The notes: a model not told the origin generated them from the letters alone. A DNA stretch of 64,000 nt from Nitrospirota bacterium (GCA_016194305.1 JACQBW010000011.1:62001-126000), one strand, 5' to 3'. Positions 26,391 through 34,818 are shown, counted from the stretch's first letter. Numbers and translations are program-made.

Positions 26391-26957
26391 ATGGACGATA
26401 TAGACCGTATACTTCAGAAGGTGAAAGAGGCTAGGGATTATATCGCAGAAACTAAATCCGGAGGCCTTAATTTCAGAGATTCTCCTGAGTTCAAAACCTG
26501 GTGGGACAGCACATATAAGTGGTTAAAGAAAGGGGCTGATCTCACCTCTAATGAATCAATCAGTTTTGCCAATCTTGACTTTACAGGTAAGACTAGCCAC
26601 TTTCATCATGATCCCAAAAACGAACTTAAAAATTATCAAGAGGCTTGTGACAAGGCCAGGATTTACCTCAAATCTGCGATTGAAAATATTGAAAATAATC
26701 TTGCTGATAGACGTTCAGTGCATATTCAGTCGTCAGGCAAAGTTATTATTGGCGACCATAGCATCATTAAATTTGTACAATCAATTTCCATTGGTGAAAT
26801 TTTAGAAGCTTTGGAAAATGAGATTGAAGCTAAAGTCTCAGATCCAGGGGAGAAAAAAAGCCTTCAAGAGAAAATCAAAGGGATTTTTCAAAGCCCTTTA
26901 AGCAATTCCGTGCTAAATCAATCTCTCTCTGAGTTTCTAAAAAAATATTTTAGCTGA
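26391..26957 (+). CDS. Hypothetical protein, 188 residues
   Basis: An unrecognised soluble protein. Residues 1-110 look helical with aromatic clusters (FKTWWDSTYKWLKKGADL). A short beta-type segment follows (IQSSGKVIIGDHSIIKFV, about 122-139), a pattern often seen in linker regions of bacterial effector or NACHT-type proteins, then a helical C-terminus. No signal peptide or membrane segment is visible. It stands alone in the AT-rich stretch and could be accessory or defence-related, but nothing in the sequence proves it. Confidence 0.6.
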   Translation: MDDIDRILQKVKEARDYIAETKSGGLNFRDSPEFKTWWDSTYKWLKKGADLTSNESISFANLDFTGKTSHFHHDPKNELKNYQEACDKARIYLKSAIENIENNLADRRSVHIQSSGKVIIGDHSIIKFVQSISIGEILEALENEIEAKVSDPGEKKSLQEKIKGIFQSPLSNSVLNQSLSEFLKKYFS

Positions 26958-27152
26958 TGAACTGTCGCCCCTGGCATTTGAACAACCGAATTTGTCTTAA
27001 TAGTGTGTCCACTTTTTATGGGACAAAGCGGAACGACTGAGTAATTCCCGCTATCAATCCACTTAATATTCAAATCTGGACCGATGCCAAGTACAGGGAG
27101 AATTTACCGGTTAAAGTTACGCTTATTGGCGAATCCTGCACTGCACATTGAG

Positions 27153-27527
27153 TTATTCAACAGGGGGTATAGAAGAGAGGTTCTTCAAAAGGACCGGCTT
27201 GGTTGATTCGTAAAACCCGAAAAGGAGTTCGTTTCCGAGATCAAAGATCGGGTAGCGGATTAAATCGGGGTTTTCCATTTGGAAGATGACGATCTTTTCT
27301 GGAAAAAGTTCCCGCGCAATTTCAGGGAGCCCGACCTTTCGGGCTCCTTTGGTGGCATAAAGATCAAAAATCCCATTTGGGACCTTTTCCGCAAGCTCTA
27401 ATAGTTCTGTCCTGCCAAGCGGCTCTCTGAATATATCCCGAAACTGATAGGAGACTCCTTTCAGTTCAATCCATTCGATAGCGTCTTTGCACATGGGACA
27501 GCCGTCCCGGCCGTATATTTTAACCAT
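27153..27527 (-). CDS. ArsC/Spx-family thioredoxin-fold protein
   Basis: A 124-residue protein with the ArsC/Spx layout: VKIYGRDGCPMCKDAIEWIE with a CxxC motif at Cys10 and Cys13, then GVSYQFRDIFREPLGRTELL, and near the end NPDLIRYPIFDLG, matching the family's NPxLIxRPI motif. Members include glutaredoxin-dependent arsenate reductases, Spx regulators and YfgD-type reductases; the CxxC is more Spx- or glutaredoxin-like. Two ArsS-related genes lie 1.3 kb away, but the link to arsenic is only suggestive. It is monocistronic on the minus strand. Confidence 0.75.
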   Translation of the reverse strand: MVKIYGRDGCPMCKDAIEWIELKGVSYQFRDIFREPLGRTELLELAEKVPNGIFDLYATKGARKVGLPEIARELFPEKIVIFQMENPDLIRYPIFDLGNELLFGFYESTKPVLLKNLSSIPPVE

Positions 27528-27922
27528 AAAAAACCTAACCCCTCACGAATTGCACGTCCTGTATTAGGTCAGTCTACCTGAAGGACCGACGGGAATCATG
27601 TGGTAACGGAGAAAATCAAAACAGAATTCAGGATTACTTTGGGAAAGCCTGCTCCAAAATAATGATCGGTCCAAATCTTTAGCATGTAATGACAGAAGGA
27701 ATCAATTCCAGGCTCATTTCAATTCAGTTCACACAATTATTCAAAACATAATAAAGACTTGGATGTCGGATAACAAAGAATGCGTGTGGAAGACTTCGAC
27801 GAAATCAATTTTAACGAATTTCTTGATATTAAAATGGTCTCACTTAAAAAACAGGAATGCAACTTGTTCTTTCGTAACCCTCTGGTATACTTTTAAAAGA
27901 TTCACTTTTACGAGGGTTATTT
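27528..27922. other. Intergenic stretch, no gene seen
   Basis: This stretch of about 395 bases between the divergent ArsC/Spx-like gene and the 75-residue protein is AT-rich. Beyond the promoter listed at 27864-27891 I see no reading frame, tRNA or strong hairpin. Confidence 0.6.
27864..27891 (+). promoter_or_regulatory. Predicted sigma-70 promoter of the 75-residue protein
   Basis: TTGTTC is followed after 16 bases by TATACT, 31 bases before the ATG at 27923, which has a GAGGGT ribosome binding site. Confidence 0.5.
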
Positions 27923-28150
27923 ATGAATGAGAATAAAAACAGACGGGCTCACGAAAGAGTCCCCTATCATGAGTTTGCCGAAACAGAGGAAATGCCAGGC
28001 AAAAGAACAGAGATCACCAAACCATCCAAGTTTATACAAATTGCCTCCGGAAATGATCATCTCTATGCTCTAGACGAATTGGGAAAAATTTGGTCCTATA
28101 ATCAATTAGAGAAAGTGTGGGATCGAGTCAGTGATATTAGAAAATTGTGA
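27923..28150 (+). CDS. Small protein with a single RCC1-like blade motif
   Basis: A 75-residue protein with a clear promoter and ribosome binding site (ACGAGGGTTATTT before the ATG). The first 35 residues are charged (NKNRRAHERVPYHEFAETEE). The rest, KFIQIASGNDHLYALDELGK then IWSYN, resembles one RCC1 blade (compare SIAAGNEHSCAAQSDGSLFC in the propeller 2 kb upstream). A single blade cannot fold as a propeller, so it is either a remnant of a longer gene or a partner that completes another propeller. The start of the protein resembles the opening of PilZ-type proteins only loosely. Confidence 0.55.
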   Translation: MNENKNRRAHERVPYHEFAETEEMPGKRTEITKPSKFIQIASGNDHLYALDELGKIWSYNQLEKVWDRVSDIRKL

Positions 28151-28341
28151 CACAGGGAAGAAATACTTTAATCGACAGAAAATACCTGTTCCAACTAGAC
28201 CTCCTTGCAGCATTAGCCTCCCATTCAATTCAACCTATTTAAAGTTCAGATTGTTTTAAGAAACAGTTTTATAGTAGCATTCGTGTCGTGTTACTTAAAA
28301 TCGGAATGGTGACAAATTATGGAAAAGATAAGGAAATTTTG

Positions 28342-28809
28342 ATGACTTACAAACAAATTATCATGAAACCTGACAAAAAAATCGCCCTGGTCGCGCATGA
28401 CAATAAGAAACGAGATATCATAGAGTGGGCCAAATATAATCGAGACCTACTGGCCCATCACAGTCTGTATTCTACAGGGACCACAGGGACCATGCTCGAA
28501 AGGGAACTTGATATAAAAATCATCAAACTTCAAAGCGGACCTTTAGGAGGCGATCAGCAAATCGGGGCCAAGATTGCTGACGGAGAAATCGATTTTATTA
28601 TCTTTTTCTCGGATCCACTTGAACCCATGCCCCATGATCCTGATGTCAAGGCGCTCTTGCGCATGGCTGTGGTGTGGAACATTCCGATTGCCTGCAACAG
28701 GGCTTCCGCTGACTTTATGATCTCATCTCCTCTCATGGATGGGGAATATTTTCGTTTGGTTCCGGACTATGATGAGTACCGCACGAGAAACATCAACAAG
28801 AAAGAGTGA
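28342..28809 (+). CDS. mgsA: Methylglyoxal synthase
   Basis: The enzyme converts dihydroxyacetone phosphate to methylglyoxal and phosphate, a glycolytic bypass under phosphate stress. Conserved motifs: KKIALVAHDNKKRDIIEW, YSTGTTGTML, SGPLGGDQQIGAKI with the catalytic aspartate of GGDQQ, and SDPLEPMPHDPDVKALLRMA. I chose ATG 28342 because AAGGA lies eight bases upstream; a GTG at 28288 would give a longer, unconserved N-terminus. It is convergent with the ArsS-like gene. Confidence 0.93.
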   Translation: MTYKQIIMKPDKKIALVAHDNKKRDIIEWAKYNRDLLAHHSLYSTGTTGTMLERELDIKIIKLQSGPLGGDQQIGAKIADGEIDFIIFFSDPLEPMPHDPDVKALLRMAVVWNIPIACNRASADFMISSPLMDGEYFRLVPDYDEYRTRNINKKE

Positions 28810-28841
28810 GGTCGGTACCTACAGCATTGCTCCGGGTTTTT

Positions 28842-29891
28842 TTAGGGTGAGATTGAACCTCCGCAAGAAGATCCTGATCCCGCCGTACACCCATAGCAAT
28901 GATTTCCGGTCACAATGCGTCTCCGTTCGAGTCGAACATTTTCAAAGTCCCTGATATGTCTGGGAGCATCGTAACCGACCGGAAGTTCCAGCATCTGGTT
29001 GAAATCACAATCATAAAGGGTCCCATCCCAACCAATCGAAATCATGTTCCGGCACATGACTCCTTGAGCGGCAGATGGATTAAAGGCATTTGCCAGACGG
29101 CCCATGTAATGTTCAAAGTTTCCGGTTTTGAGGAGAAATTCCAGAAACCGGCTGATTGGCATATTCGTAATGGTATAGAGTTCGTTAAAAAAAATGCCAT
29201 AACGGTTTGCGAGATCCTTCCTAAACTGCGCTTCGACCTCTTTCTGTTTTGGAGGAAGAAACGCCCCGACCGGGTTATAAACCAGATTCAGCACCAAGCC
29301 TGAATCCTTAACTCCGTAACCCAGGCGATTGAGGAGTTGTAGCGCTAAAATTGATTTCTCAAACACCCCTTTTCCCCGTTGGGCATCCGTTTGCATCGGA
29401 TGGCAAGACGGAAGAGATGCGACAATCTCAACAGAATGTTTGGCAAGAAATCCCCCCAGGTCGGCTTGTGAGGGAAGGAGAAGAACGCTTAGATTACATC
29501 GATCCATAACATGTCGTTCGAGATTTCGCGCCTGTTCGATCAGCCATCGAAAATTAGGATTAAGTTCCGGAGCGCCCCCGGTAATATCCACTATGGGGAT
29601 CTCTGTCTCTGCCAGGGCATGGATACAGGCTTCGGCGGTTTCGCGCGTCATCATCTCCCGGCGATCCGGAGAAGCATCGACATGACAATGCCCGCACGTC
29701 TGGTTGCAAAGCTTTCCGACGTTGATCTGAAAAACACTTATTCCGGTTGAATGAAGCGGCTCCATCCCCGACTGTCCCAGCACATCATCAAATGAAGTAC
29801 AGGCTGTTGTACCGCTCAATATCCGGTTTTGTTCCTCGGCTGATGCCAGCGGATTGGATCGGGCATTCAGGCTAAGTTGAGTTAATGCCAT
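28842..29891 (-). CDS. arsS: ArsS-family radical SAM protein (arsenosugar biosynthesis type)
   Basis: A 349-residue radical SAM enzyme. The 4Fe-4S motif is CNQTCGHCHVDASP near residue 61, and the C-terminal domain ends with GNHCYGCTAGSGSSCGG, the signature of the ArsS/DUF3641 group. In this family the enzyme is associated with arsenosugar formation, and some members carry selenocysteine in the C-terminal motif; here cysteines are present. Also conserved is DITGGAPELNPNFRWLI. Its partner at 29901 starts upstream on the same strand, nine bases away. No ArsM methyltransferase is in the window, so substrate assignment remains by family only. Confidence 0.85.
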   Translation of the reverse strand: MALTQLSLNARSNPLASAEEQNRILSGTTACTSFDDVLGQSGMEPLHSTGISVFQINVGKLCNQTCGHCHVDASPDRREMMTRETAEACIHALAETEIPIVDITGGAPELNPNFRWLIEQARNLERHVMDRCNLSVLLLPSQADLGGFLAKHSVEIVASLPSCHPMQTDAQRGKGVFEKSILALQLLNRLGYGVKDSGLVLNLVYNPVGAFLPPKQKEVEAQFRKDLANRYGIFFNELYTITNMPISRFLEFLLKTGNFEHYMGRLANAFNPSAAQGVMCRNMISIGWDGTLYDCDFNQMLELPVGYDAPRHIRDFENVRLERRRIVTGNHCYGCTAGSGSSCGGSISP

Positions 29892-29900
29892 CGCTTTTTC

Positions 29901-30233
29901 TCACATGGAAAGTTTTTCTGCGACTTTACGCATTTGGACACCGTGAACCAGAGAGGCGCCGCCCCGGATTGCACAGGCGACATGAACCGCCTCAGTCATC
30001 TGTTCGACATTTGATCCCTTGTCGAGACAGGCTTGCGTATAGGCGTCGATGCAATAAGGGCATTGCACGGCGTGGCTGACTCCCAAAGCGATGAGTGCCT
30101 TTTCGCGCTCGGTTAGAGCACCTTCACTGAAAACAGCACTGTAATAACTCATGAATTTCTCCCATAACTCGGGATTCCCTTTTCCCATTTCAGCAAATTT
30201 TCCCAAGTCAGGGGGGTGGTAGTAAGTATCCAT
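29901..30233 (-). CDS. Carboxymuconolactone decarboxylase/AhpD-like protein paired with ArsS
   Basis: A 110-residue AhpD-fold protein. The redox motif is CPYCIDAYTQAC in the sequence ALGVSHAVQCPYCIDAYTQA, followed by GASLVHGVQMRKVAEKL. Proteins of this group typically sit next to arsS genes and have been described as arsenosugar-associated peroxidase-like proteins. AAGGAG directly upstream supports the ATG at 30233; a longer frame to 30293 lacks support. The pair forms a minus-strand operon with the radical SAM gene. Confidence 0.85.
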   Translation of the reverse strand: MDTYYHPPDLGKFAEMGKGNPELWEKFMSYYSAVFSEGALTEREKALIALGVSHAVQCPYCIDAYTQACLDKGSNVEQMTEAVHVACAIRGGASLVHGVQMRKVAEKLSM

Positions 30234-30512
30234 TCGTTCTCCTTTATAAATGGTTATAAAATGGCTGACAAATATGAATTCCTCAAAAATCACCTCAAAA
30301 GTTCATCTTGCTGCGACCTTAAAGCGTTGCTTAAAAATCTCATACTCCTTCAATGGAGTCAAGACGTGTCAGCCTGATATTGATTAAGTAGACTTCCTCC
30401 TTTCCCTTCCCTTCTTTGACAGAAATTCGACCCTCGGCTATCTTTTATTAAAAGCGGGCTATTTATTGTCTAAATTCAATACAGTACGAAAATCATAGGA
30501 AAGATATACAGA

Positions 30513-32204
30513 ATGGCCGTACCGAAACCCAAAAAGAAAATGCTGGGAGAGATGCTCATCTCCGCCGGTCTTTTGACGCCTAAACAGCTCGAAAACGCCC
30601 TTATGGAACAGAAGACAAAAGGGGGAAGAATAGGCGCTATTTTAAAGAGCCTGAAATATGTGACAGAAGAAGAGATCATTAAGGTGCTAGGTAGCCAGAT
30701 GGGGATTCCCCATCTTTCCCTGGAGAACATTATGATCGATCAGGATATCCTGAAGGAAATTCCCGAAACCACCGCCCGTCGTTTTCAGGTTTTTCCCATT
30801 TCAAAAAAGGGAAAAATCCTGACTCTTGCCATGGCCGACCCGCTGAATCTCTTTGCGATTGACGATATCAAGAAAATGACCAATCTTGAAGTTCAGGCGG
30901 TCGTCAGTACAGAAAATGACATTTCCCGAACCATCGAACGATTTTATGGTATTAACGGTTCGTTGCATGAAGCCTTGAAAGATGTTCAACCCCAGTTTCA
31001 ATCATTAAGCGATCTGGATGGAAGAACCCGACTTGACAATCTTGTCGAAGATGCGCCAGTCATCAAGCTCGTCAATTCGATTATTCTACAGGCTGTTCAG
31101 GAAGGGGCAAGTGATATCCACATCGAACCTGAAAATGACACCATTCGGATCCGGTTCCGGGTGGATGGACTCCTTAGAGAAGTGATGCAGTCGACCAAGA
31201 ACCTTCATGCAGGACTTTGTTCCAGAGTCAAGGTGATGGCGAGTCTCGATATCTCTGAAAAAAGAATCTCGCAGGATGGAAGAATTCAGATGGTCCTCGG
31301 AGGTAAAGAAATTGACATCCGTGTGAATACCCTTCCGACGATTCATGGTGAAAAAATCGTTTTGCGCATTCTTGATAAAGGGACCCTCTTTTTAAGTATG
31401 GAGACGCTTGGTTTTTCAGAAACCGGCCTCGCAAAGTTCTCGAAATTACTGAATATGCCCTATGGCCTAATCTTGGTAACCGGTCCGACCGGGAGCGGAA
31501 AAACGACGACCCTTTATGCTTCGCTCAGTCAGATCAACTCCATGGATAAAAACATCGTGACCATTGAAGATCCGGTGGAATACCAGTTAAAGCGAATCAA
31601 TCAGGTTCAAGTGAATCCCAAAGCGGGGGTACTATTTTCAACCGGATTGCGGAATATCCTTCGACAGGATCCGGATATCGTCATGGTGGGCGAGATTCGG
31701 GATAAAGAGACCGCCGCAATTGCGGTCCAGGCCGCACTGACGGGCCACCTCGTATTATCCACACTTCATACGAACGATGCCTCAAGTTCAATTGCTCGCT
31801 TAATGGATATGGGGATCGAACCTTTCTTAATGTCGTCCGCTCTTTTAGGAATTTTAGCGCAGAGACTGGTTAGAAAAATCTGTGCCGTCTGCAAGGAATC
31901 CTATACCCCGACTGACGAAATAATAGAAGAATTTCAACTTCCTGCCGGAGCTTTACTGGCAAAAGGAAAAGGTTGCAATGCATGTCGTCAGACCGGCTAC
32001 AAAGGAAGGACCGGTATTTATGAACTATTGTTAATCGATGACTCCATTAGAAGTCTGATCATATCGAAGCCGGTTTCCAGTGAAATCACCTCTTTGGCGA
32101 GACAGAACGGAATGGAAAACATGCGACAACACGGGTTGGCCAAGATTTTGGCCGGCGAGACCACACTCGAAGAAGTTTTGAGAGTTACCGAAGAAATCTA
32201 TTAG
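30513..32204 (+). CDS. pilB: PilB-family pilus extension ATPase (cluster II)
   Basis: A 563-residue assembly ATPase. N-terminal MshEN domain (LLTPKQLENALMEQKTKGGR, about 20-150), Walker A TGPTGSGKTTTLYAS near residue 322, Asp box EDPVEYQLKRINQVQVNP, Walker B DIVMVGEIRDKETA, His box LTGHLVLSTLHTNDAS and the zinc tetracysteine (ICAVC, GCNAC). It is a second paralog beside the one at 18880. It leads the pilus locus, and a palindromic repeat separates it from pilC. Confidence 0.93.
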   Translation: MAVPKPKKKMLGEMLISAGLLTPKQLENALMEQKTKGGRIGAILKSLKYVTEEEIIKVLGSQMGIPHLSLENIMIDQDILKEIPETTARRFQVFPISKKGKILTLAMADPLNLFAIDDIKKMTNLEVQAVVSTENDISRTIERFYGINGSLHEALKDVQPQFQSLSDLDGRTRLDNLVEDAPVIKLVNSIILQAVQEGASDIHIEPENDTIRIRFRVDGLLREVMQSTKNLHAGLCSRVKVMASLDISEKRISQDGRIQMVLGGKEIDIRVNTLPTIHGEKIVLRILDKGTLFLSMETLGFSETGLAKFSKLLNMPYGLILVTGPTGSGKTTTLYASLSQINSMDKNIVTIEDPVEYQLKRINQVQVNPKAGVLFSTGLRNILRQDPDIVMVGEIRDKETAAIAVQAALTGHLVLSTLHTNDASSSIARLMDMGIEPFLMSSALLGILAQRLVRKICAVCKESYTPTDEIIEEFQLPAGALLAKGKGCNACRQTGYKGRTGIYELLLIDDSIRSLIISKPVSSEITSLARQNGMENMRQHGLAKILAGETTLEEVLRVTEEIY

Positions 32205-32234
32205 CAATGAGGTTGAGATGTTAACCCTATTTTT

Positions 32235-32355
32235 AGGTTGGTCAAAATGCTCCAACTCCAAGGCCGCAGTTTCAAAGACGATCGAGGCGTACGAAATCGG
32301 TACGTTGAGGAGGCTTTGGAACGAGAACGTAGGAGTTGGGCTTTTTCACCAACCT
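32235..32355. repeat. Palindromic dispersed repeat, copy R (121 bp, inverted)
   Basis: It lies between pilB and pilC of cluster II. The arms at 32235-32259 and 32332-32355 are nearly complementary (AGGTTGGT...CCAACTCC against GGAGTTGG...ACCAACCT). The core at 32283-32310 is the reverse complement of the core in copies at 20608 and 56969. The element ends 13 bases before the pilC start, so it could influence mRNA stability or pilC translation. Confidence 0.7.
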
Positions 32356-32368
32356 CGAAAGACAAACA

Positions 32369-33595
32369 ATGCCTGTATTTGAGTATCGCGCGAGAGACCA
32401 CAGCGGTGGTCTCGTGACTGGTTCCATTGAAAGTCCCCGTCGGGAAGATGTGGCGCTTCAACTTGATCATCTCGGGTATATCCCTGTCGGGATTAAGGAG
32501 ATGGCGTTTGCCGGGCCGTCTCTGTTCAAAAGAGATTTTTTTCATTCCAACACGATCAATCAGGATGAGTTAATTGTCTTCACCCGTCAGCTCCATACCC
32601 TTTTTTCAGCCGGCCTTTCGATTACCTATGCCTTTCAGGCGTTGATGGATCAGACAGACAATGCCTGGTTCAAAGGAGTCATCGCCCAGATGCTTGCGAG
32701 CATCGAAGGAGGGAGCTCTCTTTCCGAATCGATGGAAAGACACCCAAAAATATTTGACCCTCTATATGTCAACATGGTGAGGGCAGGGGAAGCGGGAGGT
32801 ATACTTGATACAACGCTTGACCGGCTTGCCCAGATGCTGGAGCATGCCAAAGAGACCCAGGAGAGAATCAAGGCGGCAACACGTTACCCCAAAATAGTCG
32901 TGATTTCGCTACTTATTGCTGTGGTCATATTATTGACTTTTGTGATTCCACAATTTGTCAAACTTTACTCCGGATTTAAGGTCGCTCTTCCTCTTCCGAC
33001 CCGCATCCTGATCGGTGTGAATAATCTCTTTCATCAGTTTTGGCCATTGTTTTTGCTCCTGGGAGCGGGGGGCGTTTGGGGAGTCAAAGCCTATCTTAAA
33101 ACCGATTCAGGCCGGTGGAAATGGGACAGTCAGAAAATAAAACTTCCGGTTTTTGGTCCCATATTTCTCAAATCTGCCTTATCTCGCTTTGCCCGGGTAT
33201 TCGGAAATTTAACGCGAACCGGCCTGCCTATCCTTCAGACGCTTGAGATGGTTTCGATGGTGGTTGGAAATGTGGTGATCGCGAAACTGGTCGGTGATAT
33301 CCGTGATAGCGCCAGAAAAGGGAAGGGTCTCGTTGAGCCGATGAAGGGGAGTAATATTTTTCCTCCTATTGTGATCCAGATGATGGCCATTGGCGAAGAG
33401 ACGGGTAAAGTCGAAGAGATGTTGATGAAAGTCTCGGAATATTTCGACCGGGATGTGGAGTACGCCATTAAGAACCTGTCGGCCTCTTTAGAGCCGATTC
33501 TTCTGGCGAGTGTTGGGGGGATGGTCTTGTTTTTAGCTTTGGCGATTTTCATGCCATGGTGGAATTTAATCTCAGTATTTAAAGGAGGTCATTAA
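32369..33595 (+). CDS. pilC: PilC-family inner-membrane platform protein (cluster II)
   Basis: A 408-residue platform protein. MPVFEYRARDHSGGLVTGSI starts the family's N-terminal domain, followed by two GspF domains (IVFTRQLHTLFSAGLSITYA and FARVFGNLTRTGLPILQTLE) and three membrane segments (near residues 172, 222 and 378). ATG 32369 is preferred over 32336, which lies inside the palindromic repeat and adds unrelated residues. The gene ends directly before a prepilin start, which has a perfect ribosome binding site overlapping the pilC 3' end. Confidence 0.92.
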   Translation: MPVFEYRARDHSGGLVTGSIESPRREDVALQLDHLGYIPVGIKEMAFAGPSLFKRDFFHSNTINQDELIVFTRQLHTLFSAGLSITYAFQALMDQTDNAWFKGVIAQMLASIEGGSSLSESMERHPKIFDPLYVNMVRAGEAGGILDTTLDRLAQMLEHAKETQERIKAATRYPKIVVISLLIAVVILLTFVIPQFVKLYSGFKVALPLPTRILIGVNNLFHQFWPLFLLLGAGGVWGVKAYLKTDSGRWKWDSQKIKLPVFGPIFLKSALSRFARVFGNLTRTGLPILQTLEMVSMVVGNVVIAKLVGDIRDSARKGKGLVEPMKGSNIFPPIVIQMMAIGEETGKVEEMLMKVSEYFDRDVEYAIKNLSASLEPILLASVGGMVLFLALAIFMPWWNLISVFKGGH

Positions 33596-34201
33596 ATGAT
33601 GACAAATTTATATAGCTACTCAGTGAGCAAGGCGAACGAGAGGGGGAGGCTCCATGCGGCTCCGCCGCTGGAGGGGGCGACGCGAACCCCTATTATAGAC
33701 AATCAAAGAGGTTTTACGTTGATCGAGCTTCTCGTCGTGTTGGTCATTATCGGAATCCTAACCGCTATTGCTGTGACGCGTTATCAGGATCTCACCACTG
33801 AAGCCCAAATTGGCGCAACAAAGGGAAACCTGGCAACGATAAAGGGTGGAATTAGTCTCTTGCACGCCCGGTTTTTATTGGCGGGTTACGGAGGAACAGC
33901 ACAGGAATGGCCATCCGTCGCAGAGTTAAATAATAACTTAACCGCGGGAAGAACCGCAGCCTTGAATGGTCTTAAAATCATCGAAGGCCCTTCCACGGCG
34001 ACCTGTGCAAGCTGTATGCCTCCGGATTCTGTGATTTCAAACGCAAGGACGGTGACCGCGGTAACCACCGCGAATGCGGACGCCCGAAGTGTATCGGCTG
34101 GGGCCGGGATCGGCTGGGACTATGATCCCGTATCCGGCCAGATTTATGTTGCGGCCACCACGCCAAGCGATTCGCTGGGCACTCCGGCCAACTTGTGGTA
34201 A
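33596..34201 (+). CDS. Type IV prepilin with a 39-residue repeat-encoded leader
   Basis: A 201-residue prepilin. The peptidase cleavage site is G39/F40 in DNQRGFTLIELLVVLVIIGI, with Glu at +5 of the mature protein. The ATG at 33596 is strongly supported by AAAGGAGGT seven bases upstream, yet the leader is far longer than the usual 5-15 residues. Its residues 9-34 are encoded by a 79-bp dispersed hairpin repeat (33620-33698). The mature domain (about 162 residues) is GspG-like in its first part (KGNLATIKGGISLLHARFLL) with a Cys pair CASC. It is the first of three pilin genes after pilC. Confidence 0.85.
   Translation: MMTNLYSYSVSKANERGRLHAAPPLEGATRTPIIDNQRGFTLIELLVVLVIIGILTAIAVTRYQDLTTEAQIGATKGNLATIKGGISLLHARFLLAGYGGTAQEWPSVAELNNNLTAGRTAALNGLKIIEGPSTATCASCMPPDSVISNARTVTAVTTANADARSVSAGAGIGWDYDPVSGQIYVAATTPSDSLGTPANLW
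33620..33698 (+). repeat. 79-bp hairpin repeat, copy B (inside the prepilin leader)
   Basis: It aligns without gaps to 50365-50443 with about 12 mismatches. Central hairpin: CTCCA-T-GCGGC, loop TCC, GCCGC-TGGAG. The other copy has CTTCA-T-CCGGC, loop TCT, GCCGG-TGAAG, so both stem changes are compensated. It is translated in frame as SVSKANERGRLHAAPPLEGA and continuing TRTPII. Confidence 0.85.
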
Positions 34202-34270
34202 TTCAAATATCGGTTATACTTTATTGAAAGAGGGGGTGAGGGTCAGGAAGTGATCGGGTAGTGTCAAGTA

Positions 34271-34325
34271 GTAGGGGCGATTTTTGAATCGCCCTGGATC
34301 AGGGCGGTTGTTGAACCGTCCCTAC
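34271..34325. repeat. 55-bp cruciform-type repeat upstream of the major pilin
   Basis: An outer stem, GTAGGGGCG against CGTCCCTAC (8/9), encloses two small hairpins, GGCGATT/AATCGCC and GGCGGTT/AACCGTC. It lies 43 bases before the pilin gene at 34369. It resembles a short dispersed intergenic element; no second copy is in the window. Confidence 0.65.
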
Positions 34326-34368
34326 ACGCTAAAATTATATAACCATAACTACAAAAGGAGAATTATAG

Positions 34369-34818
34369 ATGAAGGTATTAAAAAATCAGAAAGGTTTTAC
34401 ATTGATTGAGCTAATCATTGTAATCGTCGTATTAGGTGTGTTGGCGGCTGTTGCCATTCCTCAGTATGTCAATATGGTCGATGACGCCAGAGCGGCAGCA
34501 AATACAGGCTACGTTGGAGGATTAAGAAGTGCTATGGCCATCAGCACGGCAAATTATACCCTTAAGAGTGCTTCCTGTGTCCCCAATATTATGACGGCCG
34601 CAGGTGCGATTACTTCAACAAATGTGGAGGCCTGTGTCAGTGGATCGCGTCCAGCTTCATTAACTGCAAACGGGGCTTCTCCCGGACAATGGGTTGGATT
34701 TGCTCCCAATCTTACTTCTGGAGGTGCAGTTGGAACCGTAACTTGGAATGTCGTTCTGGCAACAGCGGCTCTTCCTGCAACAATAACCTGCACCGGATCG
34801 GCCACTTATCAGTGTTAA
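34369..34818 (+). CDS. Type IV pilin (major pilin candidate, copy 1)
   Basis: A 149-residue class-I-type prepilin. The leader is MKVLKNQKG and cleavage is before FTLIELIIVIVVLGVLAAVA, with Glu5 conserved. The mature protein has four cysteines (ASCVPNIM, EACVSGSR, ITCTGS and a final C) that can form two disulfides, including a C-terminal loop. It resembles MSHA-type pilins. AAAAGGAG precedes the start. A strong intrinsic terminator follows directly, which often marks a highly expressed major pilin. A tandem copy lies 87 bases downstream. Confidence 0.92.
   Translation: MKVLKNQKGFTLIELIIVIVVLGVLAAVAIPQYVNMVDDARAAANTGYVGGLRSAMAISTANYTLKSASCVPNIMTAAGAITSTNVEACVSGSRPASLTANGASPGQWVGFAPNLTSGGAVGTVTWNVVLATAALPATITCTGSATYQC

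Noticed and set aside
27006-27025. TGTCC-N10-GGACA dyad resembling an insertion-sequence end
   Set aside because: There is no second end, no transposase fragment and no target duplication; the match is too short to support a mobile element.
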